Assembly: GCA_900312665.1 (NCBI GenBank)
Contig: ONZQ02000002.1
Coordinates: 310,001 to 374,000 of the forward strand
Source of the DNA: Cephalotrichum gorgonifer
Lineage: Eukaryota; Ascomycota; Sordariomycetes; Microascales; Microascaceae
DNA: 64,000 nt
Direction of reading: 5' to 3'
Shown in pieces: positions 23,438-35,587 of the stretch (positions within the stretch are counted from its first letter, which is position 1; the number at the start of each line of letters is the position of its first letter). The position numbers and the translations under genes were made by a program. Under the pieces are notes generated by a model that saw only the letters and a list, made by a program, of their open reading frames with translations, was not told the DNA's origin and made no database searches.

Positions 23438-23851
23438 TTGTGTGTAGGGTGTGTGTAGGGTGAGACGGGGAGACGGGGGCGGAGGCAATCGGCAGAGGTG
23501 AGCGTTGGGACATAATATCATAGACGTCTCCCGCACATGCAAGCATGGTAGCATGATCCATGATACATTAATACATACGTGTACTCGCGCAGTCTGGACC
23601 GCCCTCTCGGGCGGATATCTCTGAAGTAGTTTCCCGGACACGCAGCAGAAAAGAGAAACGCCGGGTATAAACACCCACAAACAAAAACTCCACGTCGACC
23701 GCCCGAAAGGCCCAACGTACATATATCATCGACGGGCCCACATCCTCCCGTTCCTCCCTCGTCCAACAGTCGTCGGTATATCCTGTCCGAGTACGTACGT
23801 ACACCCCCTTTTCCCTCCATGGTATCTGTTCTCAAAGAGCACTCCCTCCCT
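23438..23851. other. Intergenic between convergent genes
   Basis: 3' regions of two converging genes. No gene is seen. Confidence 0.6.
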
Positions 23852-24837
23852 CTAGTCAATCCTCTTCGAGTACCCCCATCCATTCCCTACCCCATTCCCG
23901 CCGACCCCCGCCCCCAGAGGCGTCGCGCCCCCCAGCCCCCTCCCCCTCAGCCTCTCCGGCAGCACCTTCCCATAGAACCAAGCCCCCGCCACCACCGCGC
24001 CCGCCAAGAACGACAGCACCACGTACACCACGGTGCTGGCGTACACGTGGCCCCCCATGCCCTGCCACATGACGGTCCCGTCCGTGCTGGGCAGCTCAGG
24101 CGTGGGGAACCACCGGACGGAGAACCTCAGCGGCAGCGGGTCCCCGATGATCAGCTTCACCGAGGCCGACTCGTCCAGCGTGCTGGTGCTGTACGCGACG
24201 CCGCTGTCCAGCACGCCCGTGTCGTGAGCGCGTATGCGCCGCTTGGGCGTCGTGTGCAGCAGCACGTTCATGCGCGTCGACACGTGAAGGTGCGAGAGCT
24301 GGAGCGTGCCCGCCAGCGCGAAGACGAGCGGGATGTACTCCTGCGCCGGCTGCGGCTCGTTGAGGATGTCGACCTGCGCCCGGGGCCGGGCGGGGAGCCG
24401 GCACGAGAGGGGCGCGTCGGAGTGGATGTAGAACTCGAGAAGGTGGAAGAAGGCGTCGGAGACGGAGGGGATGGTGCAGTTCTGCGAGCCCTCGACGCCG
24501 TAGTGGAACTCGAGGGGGCGGTCGGTCTCGGCGCACGTCGGGAAGGGGATCCATTGGATTTCTTGCCGCTCGTTCTGGATGTGTTCGCCGGTTTCGCTGG
24601 GTGCAGGCGGGAAGGGGTTAGCTAGGATTGGATTGGGGCGAGGAACGAGAGCGCGAAGGTCGCGAGGAGGGAGCGGAGGGGCGGGGGGGGGGGGTCAGAG
24701 GGGAGGACCTACGAGCTCCGGTTCATACACTCTACATGCAGCGGCGCCGCATACCGATGCGACGGGCCACCAGTGTCCGTCGCCCCAACGCGCGCTGCGA
24801 GGCCGAGGGCCCAGAGCGAAACGAGAAGGAGGCGCAT
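23852..24837 (-). CDS. Single-pass type I secretory-pathway membrane protein, unknown
   Basis: Exons 24837-24713 and 24596-23852 (reverse) give 289 residues. The intron at 24597-24712 has GTAGGT, GCTAAC and CAG signals and joins NRSS to ETGEHIQ. A signal peptide (MRLLLVSLWALGLAARVGA) is followed by a luminal domain of about 210 residues with four cysteines and the N-glycosylation sequons NRS and NCT. One membrane span follows (VVYVVLSFLAGAVVAGAWF, about residues 235-255), then a short basic and Gly-rich cytosolic tail. I do not recognise the family. Topology suggests an ER or cell-surface protein. The exon structure makes the gene itself reliable. Confidence 0.78.
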
Positions 24838-25730
24838 GGTTTCTTTCAACCTAGCACACGATATGCACAAAAGGGAAAAGGGAGAAGGGGGGGGCGTTTC
24901 TCAGCGTTGGGGGGGGGGGGTCGGTTGTGGAAAGAAGTCCCTATCTAGTCATGATGGTACGGATGGGTCGATTGCCTGTACGAGAACAGGACTAGGAAAA
25001 ATATACAGAGAGCGGGCGAGAAAATCGGCGGCGTTGTTCTGGGGAATTTTGTACGGGGATTGAAGCTGGAGACTGGAGGATATAAAAGTAAAAGAAATAA
25101 AGTTCATGTGAACAGCTGGCAAACTGTCAGGAGCTAATGGCGCGCTAAGACAGGTCCGTCTAACATGAAGGCGGCTCTGCGCCCCACCCCTCCCCGCGTG
25201 GAACAAGTACTTGTACCGATTAAGAGCCCCTGGTCTCTGGGGTAGTGAACCTCAAGTCTCGGCCATTAAGATATAAGAATGAAGGAGACGAACGGTACAA
25301 GTACACGGAGTTTCGTTCACATGAACTCCCCGCAAACTCTCATCTGCTCGTACAAATATTCCGAGTCTGTCAAAATGCCGGTCCAGAATAGTATCTCGTC
25401 AAAATTACAGTGTGTGAGTGTGTCTGTAGCGGATGTGCAATGCGTGTGAATGCCAGGCCTCCTTCCCGTCTTAGTCGGACAAACATCCAAACACAATACA
25501 CAGTACACGAGCCTCTGACACAAAAACCAGCCTACACATACCAAACTCAAACCCATGAAAATGCAATTCATTTCATTACATCAGAAAAATTCAAAACAAT
25601 TCTCAAAACGCCGTAGTCCCTTCCCTGCCCATCCCCATCCCAGTCCAGGTCCCGTCCCAGTTCCGTCATAATCTCATCTACCCTCCTCCTCCGCCTCCCC
25701 TTTCACCTCATACCTCCTTCCCCCAACCCC
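24838..25730. other. Intergenic, no gene seen
   Basis: Promoter of the type I membrane protein and 3' flank of the Bir1 gene. It contains a perfect palindrome ACAAGTACTTGT near 25203 and G-rich DNA near 24910. Confidence 0.55.
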
Positions 25731-28700
25731 CTACTCAGTCCTCAACCCCTCCAGCACCCTCATGGCCTTGACCCCCTCCGCCTCGAACCTCCCCACCAAC
25801 CCCTCGCACTCCTCCCTCAGCGCCGACTCCGCCCTCCCCGCGGTATGATATATCCACTCCTCGACCGTCATCCTCCGCTCCGGACTACCCAGCGGGCCAA
25901 CGCCCCCCAGCCGCCCCGCCATGTCCCTCCCCGCCACCGGCGACCGCAGCACGAGCTCGATGTCCACGGGCTCCCACACCACCGCCGACCTCACCCCCGC
26001 CACCACCGTCCGCTTCGTCGGCGAGTTGAGGATCGTGTTCGGCGTCGCCGGCCGCTGGATCCGCACCCGCGCCGTCTTGCCGCCGCTCTGCTTGGTCGAC
26101 GGCGGCTGGTTCTCCGCGTCCGAGGACTGCGGCGACTGCGACGGCGACGGCGCATGCCTGGACATCGCGGGTGACGCCACGTTCGCCGGAGGGCGTCGCG
26201 AGGCCGACAGCGGGATGGGCGGGAGCGCCCGCGGGACCGGAGACCTCGGCTCCCCGGGGGACATCACGACGAGCTCCGGCTCCGAGTCCACCTCCTCCGC
26301 CTCAACTCCCCACGCCCCGGGCATCACGGGCTCGGGCGTCTTGTGGCGTGGAGCCGCAGCCGGGCGGGCCTCTTCAGCGCGCGAATCCTTTCGTTGAGCC
26401 TCGGCGGACGAGCGACGGCCCACAGACTGCTTCTTGGGGGGTCGCCCGCGGCCACGCTTTGCGGGGGCGGCCTGCTCCTCTGCCTGGCCTTTGATGACCA
26501 CGGTCCCTGTGCTGGCGATACTGTCGTCGCGCTCTTGCTGCGCTTCGGGCTCAGGCTCCGGGTCTTCGTGGATGGCAACAGGCGCGTCAGCTTCCTCCTC
26601 TATCTCGGGAGCAAATGCGAGCTCATCCTGTTCCGGTTCCGGCTCGACGATCGGCTCCGGAACCGGCTCCGGAACCGGCTCCGCCTTTGCCTTCTTCGTC
26701 CTCGAAGCCTTCCTCGGCGCCGAAGCCTTTCTCGTCGTACCGGCCTTCTTCCCCTTCTTCGGCACAACCAGCTTTTCCTCAACAACCTCGGGCTCCTTCT
26801 CCTGTTCGTCAACCCTCCTGGCCTCCTCCTCCAAGGCCATAAACTCTGCCTCAACGGCCTCCTCCTCAACCGCTACCGGCGCCGGATCAAACATGGCATA
26901 ATCGCCACTCTCTCCCCGCTGCACCTTCTCTCTCCTTGTCTTCCGCTGCCTCTCGGAGTCAGAATCAGCAGCAAGATCCTCTTCGTCCGTGAGCGGCCTC
27001 TCAAGATCAGCCTCGAGCTGCCTGTCGATCTCTTCATCATCTGGGAGCTCACTCGCCGCACTCCGCATTGACGCCGTCGATGCCGTAGACCTCAGCCGGC
27101 TAGCAGATGCCTTCCTTGTCTTGGTCTTCGCACTCGACGCCCGGCCCTTCTTTGCACCGCCGACCTTCGCCGCTGGTTCCGCGTCCATGGCGTCCTCCAT
27201 CTCGACATCTTGGTTGGCGACGCTCAGGACGGAAGCATCGGCGGCAGTGGCCGCGGCAGCGGTACTCTTACCCTTCGCGCGAGTGGCGCGCCTCTTGGGC
27301 GCTGGGGCCTCGGCAGCTGCGAGAGTAGACTCCTCGATGGCATCACTGGCCCGCTTCTTGCCTCTCTTAGCCTTGGGTGGTGGCGGTGCCAGGTCTTCCA
27401 GCTCCTCAGTTTCCTCACGCGGCACGTCTGACTCCTCCTCGGCTTCGGGCTCTTCCTTCTTGGCCTTTGTCTTCCTTCCCTTGGTGGCCTTTGGCGCCAC
27501 CTTCTTCGGCCGGCCACGCTTAGACGTCGTAGTGAGTACGCTATCGTCAACCTCGGCCGGGGCATCAAGTGTCGAGAGGCCCTCGATGGTTTCTTCCTTA
27601 GCAGCCTTCTTCGGCCGGCCACGCTTGCCCGTCGTAGTCAGTACGCTCTCATCAGCAGCAGGCGGGGCCTCGAGCGTTGAAAGATCCTCAGTCAACGCCT
27701 CCTTGGCGGCCTTCTTCGGCCGCCCCCGTTTTGATGTGGTAGTAAGCACGCTGTCATCAACGCCCGCAGCCGCATCAAGCACTGACGGCCCCTCCGAGAT
27801 AAACGTTCCCATGCCGGTGGACTGGGCTGACACCCTCGACGCCTTGGACGCCCTCACTCCGCGGCCGCGAGCCGGCTTCTTCGACGGGTTCGGGTCGACG
27901 TATGTGAAGAAGGGGCAATCTGGGGATCGATTATGGTGTTCATCACTGCCAAACGATTAGAACCAGTGGGGCAAAAAGGAGACATATCAAGGTAGGGATA
28001 TAACTCACAGAGGCTTATCACCTGGCTCCCACCCATCAAGTGCCAGATGGCAATACGCGCACGTCGCCATATCATCCGACTCAGGCGTAGGGGTATACTT
28101 CCACCCAGCCTCGGCAAGCTAAATGCACGCACAACCCAAGGGTTAGCGTATCATCCCCTTTGAGCCAACAGGGGTTACCCGCCCCGGCCCTGCCCGTTTC
28201 CCCCGAAAAATGGGGCAAAAAACTAACCTGCTTCGTCTTGCACTTCCACCCCTTCTTCCCCTCGTGCGGCCACCTGCCCCCAAATGTCCCCTTCCTCGCC
28301 TCCACCATCCTCTTGTCTTTCGGGTCCTGGGCGTGGTAGCCCTCCACCTCCGCCTCCACGGCCGCCACGACGGCCCACCCGCATCCGGGCGCGTGCACGA
28401 GGTGCTCTAGGAGGGGGTCGTCGCCCTCCTCCCACCCGTCGAGGCCCTTGCGGCAGAGGAAGCAGATGACCTGGTCGATGTGGTTCGGGTGGGGAGCGTA
28501 GAACCAGCCTGCCCTGGCGAGCTGTGGGGGAGAGAAAGGGTTAGCTCGGATTCCTGCGACACAGTGGTTGGGGAGACGGGTCCGCCAATGGGCTCTCTGA
28601 ATCCCCCGTAGAGAGGAAGAAGGCGGGATCTCCTGCGTAGAGACCGGAAACGGGAAACGAGAAGCGGGAGAGAGAAGAAGGAAGGAAAACTCACCGCCTC

Positions 28701-28829
28701 AGCTCCCAGATGCGCATGAGGCCACTTCATAGCCTTTCCCTTCACGGACGACCCCCTCCTCTTATGCGACGTCCGGAACGACGCCAGCCGCCCCTCGTAT
28801 GTGAAGTAGTCATCCGCGTTGACCTCCAT
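25731..28829 (-). CDS. BIR1: Bir1/survivin homologue, chromosomal passenger complex
   Basis: Four exons, 28829-28695, 28521-28228, 28118-28009 and 27945-25731 (reverse), give 917 residues with consistent phases. Two BIR zinc folds are complete: Cys65, Cys68, His85, Cys92 in the first and Cys163, Cys166, His183, Cys190 in the second, each preceded by AGW and followed by LDGWE-x-GD. The histidine and last cysteine of the second fold come from exon 4, which confirms that splice. The middle 600 residues are acidic/Lys-rich low complexity with three 35-residue repeats, each holding an AT-hook (KRGRPKK at about 252, 287 and 322), and a fourth AT-hook-like KRGRGRP. The C-terminal 110 residues are predicted helical, as in the part of Bir1 that contacts INCENP/borealin-like partners. 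Fungal Bir1 targets Aurora kinase to centromeres and the spindle. The role is assigned from the BIR pair and overall layout. Confidence 0.9.
27498..27761 (-). repeat. Three tandem 105-bp coding repeats with AT-hooks in BIR1
   Basis: The nucleotide string for SKRGRPKK recurs at 105-bp spacing near 27500, 27605 and 27712. Each unit encodes DSVL-TTT-x-KRGRPKK plus an acidic linker; the third unit is incomplete. Confidence 0.9.
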
Positions 28830-29592
28830 CTTTGCGTCCCTGCCTTCCTGGCGTGATCCTTCCACGAGAGAGGGTGTCCTCCCTTATGCCGTGACTCGTG
28901 TGTTGTGTGTTGTTTTTGCTTATCTGTCCCGGAAGATGGATCGAGGAAGTGTACGCCCCAGCGCTAAACCCAAGTTCTTCGTCGCCGTTCGCCGTTCTTC
29001 CGTTAGACCGTGGCAGTCACTGGTCCAGTCCGTTTGTAAATGAAGCTCGTCGGACACACCCGGTTGTGAGGTGTCTCTTTGATCGGTGCGCGGGAAAGAT
29101 AGTCGAGGTCGAGGATAAACGCGAAACTCGTAGTCTCTCAAGAATAAATATCGAGAGAAAAGATGAAAATAAGTGAAGGGGGGAAAGAAAAAAAAAAGGA
29201 AGAAAACTCTTCACAACATTAAGGGTGAACAAAGCTCAATGGGTGGGCAGAGCAGTCGTTGTGCTAGTTCCTTCGAACCCCCAAAATGGATGCTATACTT
29301 TCCACTGGTATTATTTGGATAGACTTCCCCATCTCGGCTACCAGCACTTCCACCATCACGCCCACCACTGGACGCGTTTGTTTACATTCGGCTCAACCTC
29401 GGCTCTTACACCCCGCCAGCCCGATGCACCCCACGGGCCCTTATGCAACCAATTCAGATAATAACACCCGGCATCGCCTGTTCGCACTTGACAATAACCT
29501 GACAACACTTTAATTCCCTATGTTTGTATTCGGAATCATGAAGCAGCTCGCGGTCTTCCTCTTCCTTCTACGGCTGCAATACCAATAACGTA
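28830..29592. other. Intergenic, BIR1 promoter side
   Basis: No gene seen. It lies between the BIR1 start and the 3' end of the M3 peptidase gene, both on the minus strand. Confidence 0.6.
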
Positions 29593-31863
29593 CTACTGCG
29601 AAATTCCAAGCTCCTTATAAAAGGCCTCCGTGTTAGGCTTCCTTCCAAGGAATCCCTCCAGCGTGACCATCTCGTCCTGGCTGCCTCCCTTCTCCAGCAC
29701 CGCGTGCCTGTACCTCCTCCCCTCCACGCCGTTCATCGGGTCCTTCTTGAAGATAGTGTGGAACATGTCGGCTGAGTACACGTCCGAGAATAGGTAGCCG
29801 TAGTACCCGGCGTCGTACCCGCCCATCAGATGGCCGAAGGTGGCTTGACCGTTACCCCAGTTGCTATTCACCGCGTGTTAGCCAACCTAACTCCAGTTTA
29901 CGGCGCATTTGTTCCAGGAAATACACATCCGTTATTTGTTCTAGGGGGGTTACATACCTCTTCTCCCCAAACGCCTCAGGCCCCTTCAGCCCACAGATCT
30001 CCGCCCTCAACCCGTTATACAGCCCCGGAATATCCATCTCCTTAAGCTGCTCGTGAGACTTCGGCGTATGCACCGTCATATCAAAGATGCCAAAGTGCAA
30101 CTGCCTCAGGTTGAACAGAGCGCCGTTCACGTGCTTCGTGGCGATCAGCTTCTCGATCAGGTCGTCGGGGATCTTCTCCCCGGTCTCGTACTGGTTCGAA
30201 AGCGCCTTCAGCACGCTAGGCGTCCAGCACCAGTTCTCCAGCATCTGAGAGGGGGCCTCAACGAAGTCGCGCACCGTGCTCGTGCCGTGGAAGCGCGCGA
30301 ACCTGGTGCGCCCGGCGAGGTCGTGGATGCCGTGGCCAAGCTCGTGGAAGAGCGTGACGACCTCGTCGTGCTTTAGCAGCGACGGCTTGGTGCCCGACGG
30401 CTTGCTGAAATTGCACACCAGCGCCGTGGCGGGGAACCGGCGCGACCCATCCTTCTTGACGAACCCGGGCTGCAGGTTGAAGTTGGCCGCGTGACCGTAC
30501 TTGCCCTTCCTCGGGTGGAGATCCAGGTACAGGTAGCCGACGAACCCGTCGCCCTCGCTAGCATCGTCCCAGACGCTGAAGAGGATCACGTCCTCGTGCC
30601 AGGCAATGTCCTCGGCCTTACCAGTAGGGCTGATCTTGGCCCGCTCCTCGGGCCCGAGCTCGACGAAGACGAAGCCGAGAAGCTCCTCGAAGATCCTGAG
30701 CATGCCGGTCACGGTCGATTGCAGGGGGAAGTACTCCGCGATCTTGTTCTCGTCGATGTTGTAGTCCTTCTCAATCATCAACCTGTCGTAGAAGCGGTTG
30801 TCCCAGAGGTAGTACGATCCGTCAAAGGGCAGGCCTCGGGCCTCGAGGTCGGATTTCTTGAGCTCCAAGAGGCGGGCAATCTCGGTCTTGCCGCCAGGGG
30901 AAAGACGAGTGCGCAGGTCGCCGAGGAACTCGTTCACAGTCTTCTCGTTCTTGGCCATCTTGTCCTCGATCCTCAGGGACGCGTGGTCCGGGTAGCCGAG
31001 AAGACGAGCAGCCTCATCACGGAGCTCGAGGGTCTCCTTGAAGATGGCTACGTTCTCTGGGATCTACGAGTCCATTAGCATGAATATTGGAGATCCGGCC
31101 AAAGCTGGAAGCACTCCAATGGGATGAGACATACCTTGTTCTCGTTCTGCACAAACACCTCTCGCCTCGTCTCGGGGTTAACGGCAAACTTCTGAGTGGG
31201 AACCAGGTCAGGATACTTGAAGGTCAGCCTCAGCTTGCCCTCATTCTCGCCCTCGCCCTTCTCAAAGGTATCGACAACGTCCTTGGGGACGCCCTCGAGC
31301 TGCTCGGGGGTGAACCAGATGCCGCCATTCTCCTCGTTCAGGTTCTTCTGGAACTCGATTGAGATCTGGCTGAGCCTCTTCTTGATCTCCTTGAAGCGGT
31401 CCCGCTTCTCCCCGACCGGCAGGCCCAGCCCGTTCTTGATGTATCCCTTGTACTCCTTCTCGAGCAGGCGGTTACTCTCGCCGTCAAGGTCCGTAGCCGA
31501 GGCCCTGCGGTTGTAGACGCCCTCAACGAGCTTGAACACATCCTCTCGCATGTTGCACTCGATGCTGAAATCGTCCATGATCTTCTCGGCCTCGGTGGAC
31601 GAACTCCGCAGGGCCTCGTTACCGGAGACGTACTGGTAGAACCCGAGGATCCTAGCCGACAGGTTCGCCTCGTTCTCGTCCTCCAGCTGGGGCAGCATGA
31701 CGCTCGAGAAGGTGCCCTTGTCCGCCGTCTCGCTCGCGACGACTTTGTCGAGGACGGAGCGGGTGGTGTCGCAAAGGGCCTTCGAGTCGGCGACGATCGA
31801 CTCGGCGGTGCCGGTGAACAGCGGCGGCGGCTGCGGCGGGCTCTTATGCTTGTCGGGGGCCAT
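29593..31863 (-). CDS. PRD1: M3 zinc oligopeptidase (saccharolysin/thimet type)
   Basis: Exons 31863-31135, 31063-29958 and 29863-29593 (reverse) give 701 residues. The introns are 71 and 94 bp with CTAAT/CTAAC branches; junctions read NENK|IPENVA and GEK|SNWGNG. The zinc motif HELGH is at about residues 483-487, with the third ligand Glu512 in DFVEAPSQMLE. The GKYGHAANF and HVNGALFNLRQLHFG blocks and the GGYDAGYYGYL segment are M3A hallmarks. Length and order match yeast Prd1/saccharolysin (712 aa), an oligopeptidase of cytosol and mitochondrial intermembrane space that clears short peptides. No strong mitochondrial presequence is visible before this ATG. I use PRD1 by homology. Confidence 0.95.
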
Positions 31864-33093
31864 GGTGGCGTTGTACAGCGGGCGCTGGCTCTTGAAGAAT
31901 ACGGACTGGGTGGTTGTGATGGGACGGGGTCGCTGGCGTAGCTGTCCAAAGATGGAATTGAGTCGCGGGAGAGCTCGTGGGGCAGCCAGGATGACGGTAA
32001 TGCCGAGGAAAAGGAAGATGGAGAGGAGGAAGAACGGGTGCCTAAGCTTTATAGGCGACGCCAGGTTGACGGCGGCTTAGGTGTTCCGGAGAGCGGGGGC
32101 GGGGTAACAGTATGTATGGGGAGAGGTCAACTGGCGGCTGGTTGGGTGGTTGGTGGCTGATGCAGGGCGGCGCACGCAGGTCCCGTCGAAGGAGGTACGT
32201 GTAGCGAAAGGTTGGATGTTAAGGACAGCACAAACCGAAATGAAAGTGAATAGAACTAATGTACAAATCGCGAAGAAGGAAAGTGATTTTCTAGTCGAAA
32301 GCAGCAGAGCGGACGGAATGCTGTGGCATATGGAGATGGGGAAAATAGTGAATTGGTCTCGCCGGCAGATGCCAGGACTGGGATGAGGCGCGAAACTACT
32401 TGTATGCGGACAGGTGTGTCCGTGCGAACTTGGAAGCTTCGACCACTCGCCACCATGCCACCCACCATGCCACGGAACTCTCAATTGCTCCTGTTCCTGC
32501 CCCACCTCAGGTCCGGGGTTCCTGCTCGTCTTTAGAGAAGGAGCACCCAGGCAGGCACAGCGCCACTTTCCGGATTTATCCAGCCCGTCTAAGATTTGAT
32601 GATGTCTATAGCTGTTTCTCCCTAACTTCCTCGTCACACGCATTCTCATGTTGTGGTTGGGAATGTGGCAGTATTCTCCGGTCCGGCGAAACCCATGGTT
32701 CCGCCCCCGACACCACCGAACACCGTGACTTTCACTAGGCTGCCACGTCCTCGCTAAACAAGTCAACCCTATAGTACCATTGACCTTAAATCACAAATCG
32801 CAACGGCACCTAGCAATTGCAAGAAGAGCAGTGGGCGCGTGTCGGTCGAACCCGGCTTGCGCGTCAAGTTGTGGCCCGAGTGCAGGTTGTGGAGTGCTGG
32901 GAATGCAATGCATCGAAATCCATTAAACTCAGGTAGTTATAAACGCCGGCAAAATACAGTTACAGTTATCCTCATAATCCCGTTTCATGTATGCGTAGCG
33001 GGGTCGGCCCATCTTCCTCCCCGGCCGCAGACTGCAACCTCCTCCAGAACAGGTCCGTCCTGCCCGGCACCTGTCGTAAACAAAGCGCGCCCC
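31864..33093. other. Intergenic, no gene seen
   Basis: Promoter and 5' UTR of the M3 peptidase gene and 3' flank of the myosin light chain gene. ORFs here have no protein-like features. Confidence 0.55.
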
Positions 33094-33804
33094 TTAGTTC
33101 GCGAGAATCGTCCGTACGAGTTCTAAAGCCAGGCAATCATCGTTAGTGATCTGTGCTACTTCCATGCCACCCTGAATAGGTAGAAGAGAAAGACGGGGAG
33201 GAATAGAGGGGGAAGGTAACAGGAGGGGGGAGAAAGGAAAAGGGAGAGGGGATAGAAGGGGGACGATGACGTACCCGTATAGTTGACCTGCCCAGAACTC
33301 GTGTCCACGGCCTTGAGCAGCTCATCGACCTCCTCCTCCGTCATCTTCTCCCCGAGGTTCGTGAGGATGTACTTCACCTGCCCAACGCCGATGAAGCCCG
33401 TCATGTCCTTGTCGAAGACCTGGAAACCGCGGCAATATTCGTCGGGCTCGCCCGGCTCGCGGAAGCCACCGGGCCTGTTGAGGATGCGCTGGAAGGTCTC
33501 AAAGTCGACTAGTATCACAGAAGTCGGTCAGCTTGGCTGTCCAAGAGGTAGTCCAATGGGGGGCAGAGGGATAGCCCAGAGCGGGGTCAAAAGGCGGTGG
33601 AAAAAGGGGGGGGGAAGACGCACACTCGCCACCAACGCTCTTCTCGAGGTCGCGGATCTCGGACAGCGTGGGGTTCTGCCCGCAGGCGCGGAGTAGGTCG
33701 CCGAGGCTCTCGAGCGTCACACGGCCCGTCCCTCGCTTGTCGAAGAGGGAGAAGGCCTCCTTGTAGTCGGTCGAAGCCTGGGAGTCGTGCTGGTTAGAAG
33801 CCAT
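33094..33804 (-). CDS. MLC1: Myosin essential light chain, Mlc1/Cdc4 type
   Basis: Exons 33804-33624, 33508-33275 and a 29-bp last exon 33122-33094 (reverse) give 147 residues. Junctions read VGGE|FDFETF and NYT|ELVRTILAN. The protein is four EF-hand-like units. Loop 1 (DKRGTGRVTLES) lacks the final Glu, loop 3 (DKDMTGFIGVGQ) ends in Gln, and loop 4 (DTSSGQVNYTE) is irregular, so calcium binding is probably lost. That pattern is usual for Mlc1/Cdc4 and separates it from calmodulin. Mlc1/Cdc4 binds IQ motifs of class II and V myosins and IQGAP at the contractile ring and growing tip. Automatic tools may miss the tiny third exon. Confidence 0.92.
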
Positions 33805-35587
33805 GGTGAGGAGGATTGCGATCTGGCGCAGCGAAAACAATCGAATGTGATGCCGGGTGGTGGCTGAATGGAAGGAGAACGGGGGAAATGGGCCCAAGGG
33901 TGAGCAGCTATGCGGGATTCGAGGGGAAGAGGTATCGGGCAGATGCAATGAGTTTGCGACAAGCTGAGACACCCCAAGGGCTAGGAAACTCAACAAACAG
34001 CTAGAAATCTAGCGTCGAGAACTTCCCACCATGGCGCTGACGGGGGATACACTAAAAATTTTAGGCAAGAAACGGGTGGTTCGGAACACTCCGATCCATT
34101 GTTTACATGGCCGGAGGCTTCGTAAACACCGTCGGAGGGTGAAAGGTGCAAGAACAAGAGTCGGGCAAAAACTCACCATTTCTGCGTAGTGGTAGTTTGA
34201 AGAAGTTGCGAAGGTTGAGGTGATGTCGCTGGCGGAAATGGGGCAAAATATGCGAATAGAGGGGAGGGAAGCTTGATGTATGGTTTCTCACGATGGATGT
34301 GGGGGAGAAGGAGGTTACAGTCAAGAGAAAGGAGATGCGTTTGGTATTTTATTTAACAGGGAGAACAAGAGCTGTCACTGGTTGCCCGGCTCAGGACCAA
34401 TGGCTTGATACGACGGCGGGGGTGTGTGCGAGGTGCTATTACAGGCATTCATTGACATTGAACCCTTGCAGGGGCGGCTCGTGGCTTGTCGCGCGCGTCC
34501 CCTAATGCCCGCCCGGAATGCCGCCCTGGCTGGCTGCGTGGCACTAGCATGTGTTGGTTGTGTACTCCGGCTCGTACTGTGCTGGTTTCCGGGCAACGGC
34601 GGCGAGCACATCCCAATTATGACATGTGAGGGGCCAGGATTGCCCCACCTGTAATGTGATGCAATCCGACCCACGCAGATCCAGATATAATGTAGTGGAC
34701 TGGACTTGTGCTCGTATTACCTTCGAACAAACTCTGGTTGTAACACAACGAATAACATCGCTGTGACGGAGGCCCAAACCTCTACCTGGTATAACATTGA
34801 AGGATGGCATCCTCTTCAATGCACCTACGAATCCAAGTTCGAATAAATATACCCGGTTGCCATCCGCCATATCCCACCTCCCTTCCTCATCACGTCATTG
34901 CCTCCTCATGGCGATGAGCACAGTCCACCAGACAGCAATGATCGACACCTCTACGGAATCTCCCTCCACGAATTCTCCTTCGCCGCCCACACCGGAACAG
35001 CCTCGAGAATCCAGTCGGACATGACATCTATAGCATCTCCCCTCTCCCCCTCACCCTCACCAGTCACCTTGCAAGCTTCCTAGCTGGCTCGTAGACGGAG
35101 CTTGACACCATGCCACTTACAAGCGGGACCTACCCAAAGGTAGACTTGTTTCAAAGCTGTATTAGATATTCGTAAATGCTCGCCTGATGTGATTTACCAC
35201 CTATTAGAGGCCTAGATGACAATATGCCAGATCTACATGCAATGGTAGCCCCCCATTTCGCCATATTCCCCTCTCCCTTTTGTCCGTGCTGGTGCCGGCG
35301 CTGCGGAGTTGGTGTGACTCGGAAAATGGTCCCCCGTCCTGGGCCGAAAGGCGACCCCCGCCGTCTTGCAGGATCACCACGGTCGCCCATATACTGGTCC
35401 ATCCCTGCCCATTCCTCTCCCGGTCCCCCCGCCTTCCTCCTCCACACGCTAAATAATCCTCCGCGCCCGCTCGACCATTACATGCTTTAAAGTTCAGAAC
35501 TCCGAGTACGAGTACGGCTGAATACGTCGCTCTTCGCCCACGCTCACGCCCAGGTCCATTCTCCCCATCAAACGCCAAACTCCCAAC
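33805..35587. other. Intergenic, no gene seen
   Basis: About 1.8 kb between divergent genes. It is somewhat AT-rich, with TACGAGTA at 35507. The part nearest 33805 is probably 5' UTR of the light chain gene. No coding sequence is seen. Confidence 0.55.

Noticed and set aside
26343..27960. Long plus-strand ORFs opposite BIR1
   Set aside because: They mirror the Lys/Glu-rich repeats of BIR1 on the other strand and have Leu/Ser-rich low-complexity translations.
33094..33804. Calmodulin as the identity of the EF-hand gene
   Set aside because: The EF-hand loops lack key acidic residues at position 12, and the sequence follows the Mlc1/Cdc4 pattern.
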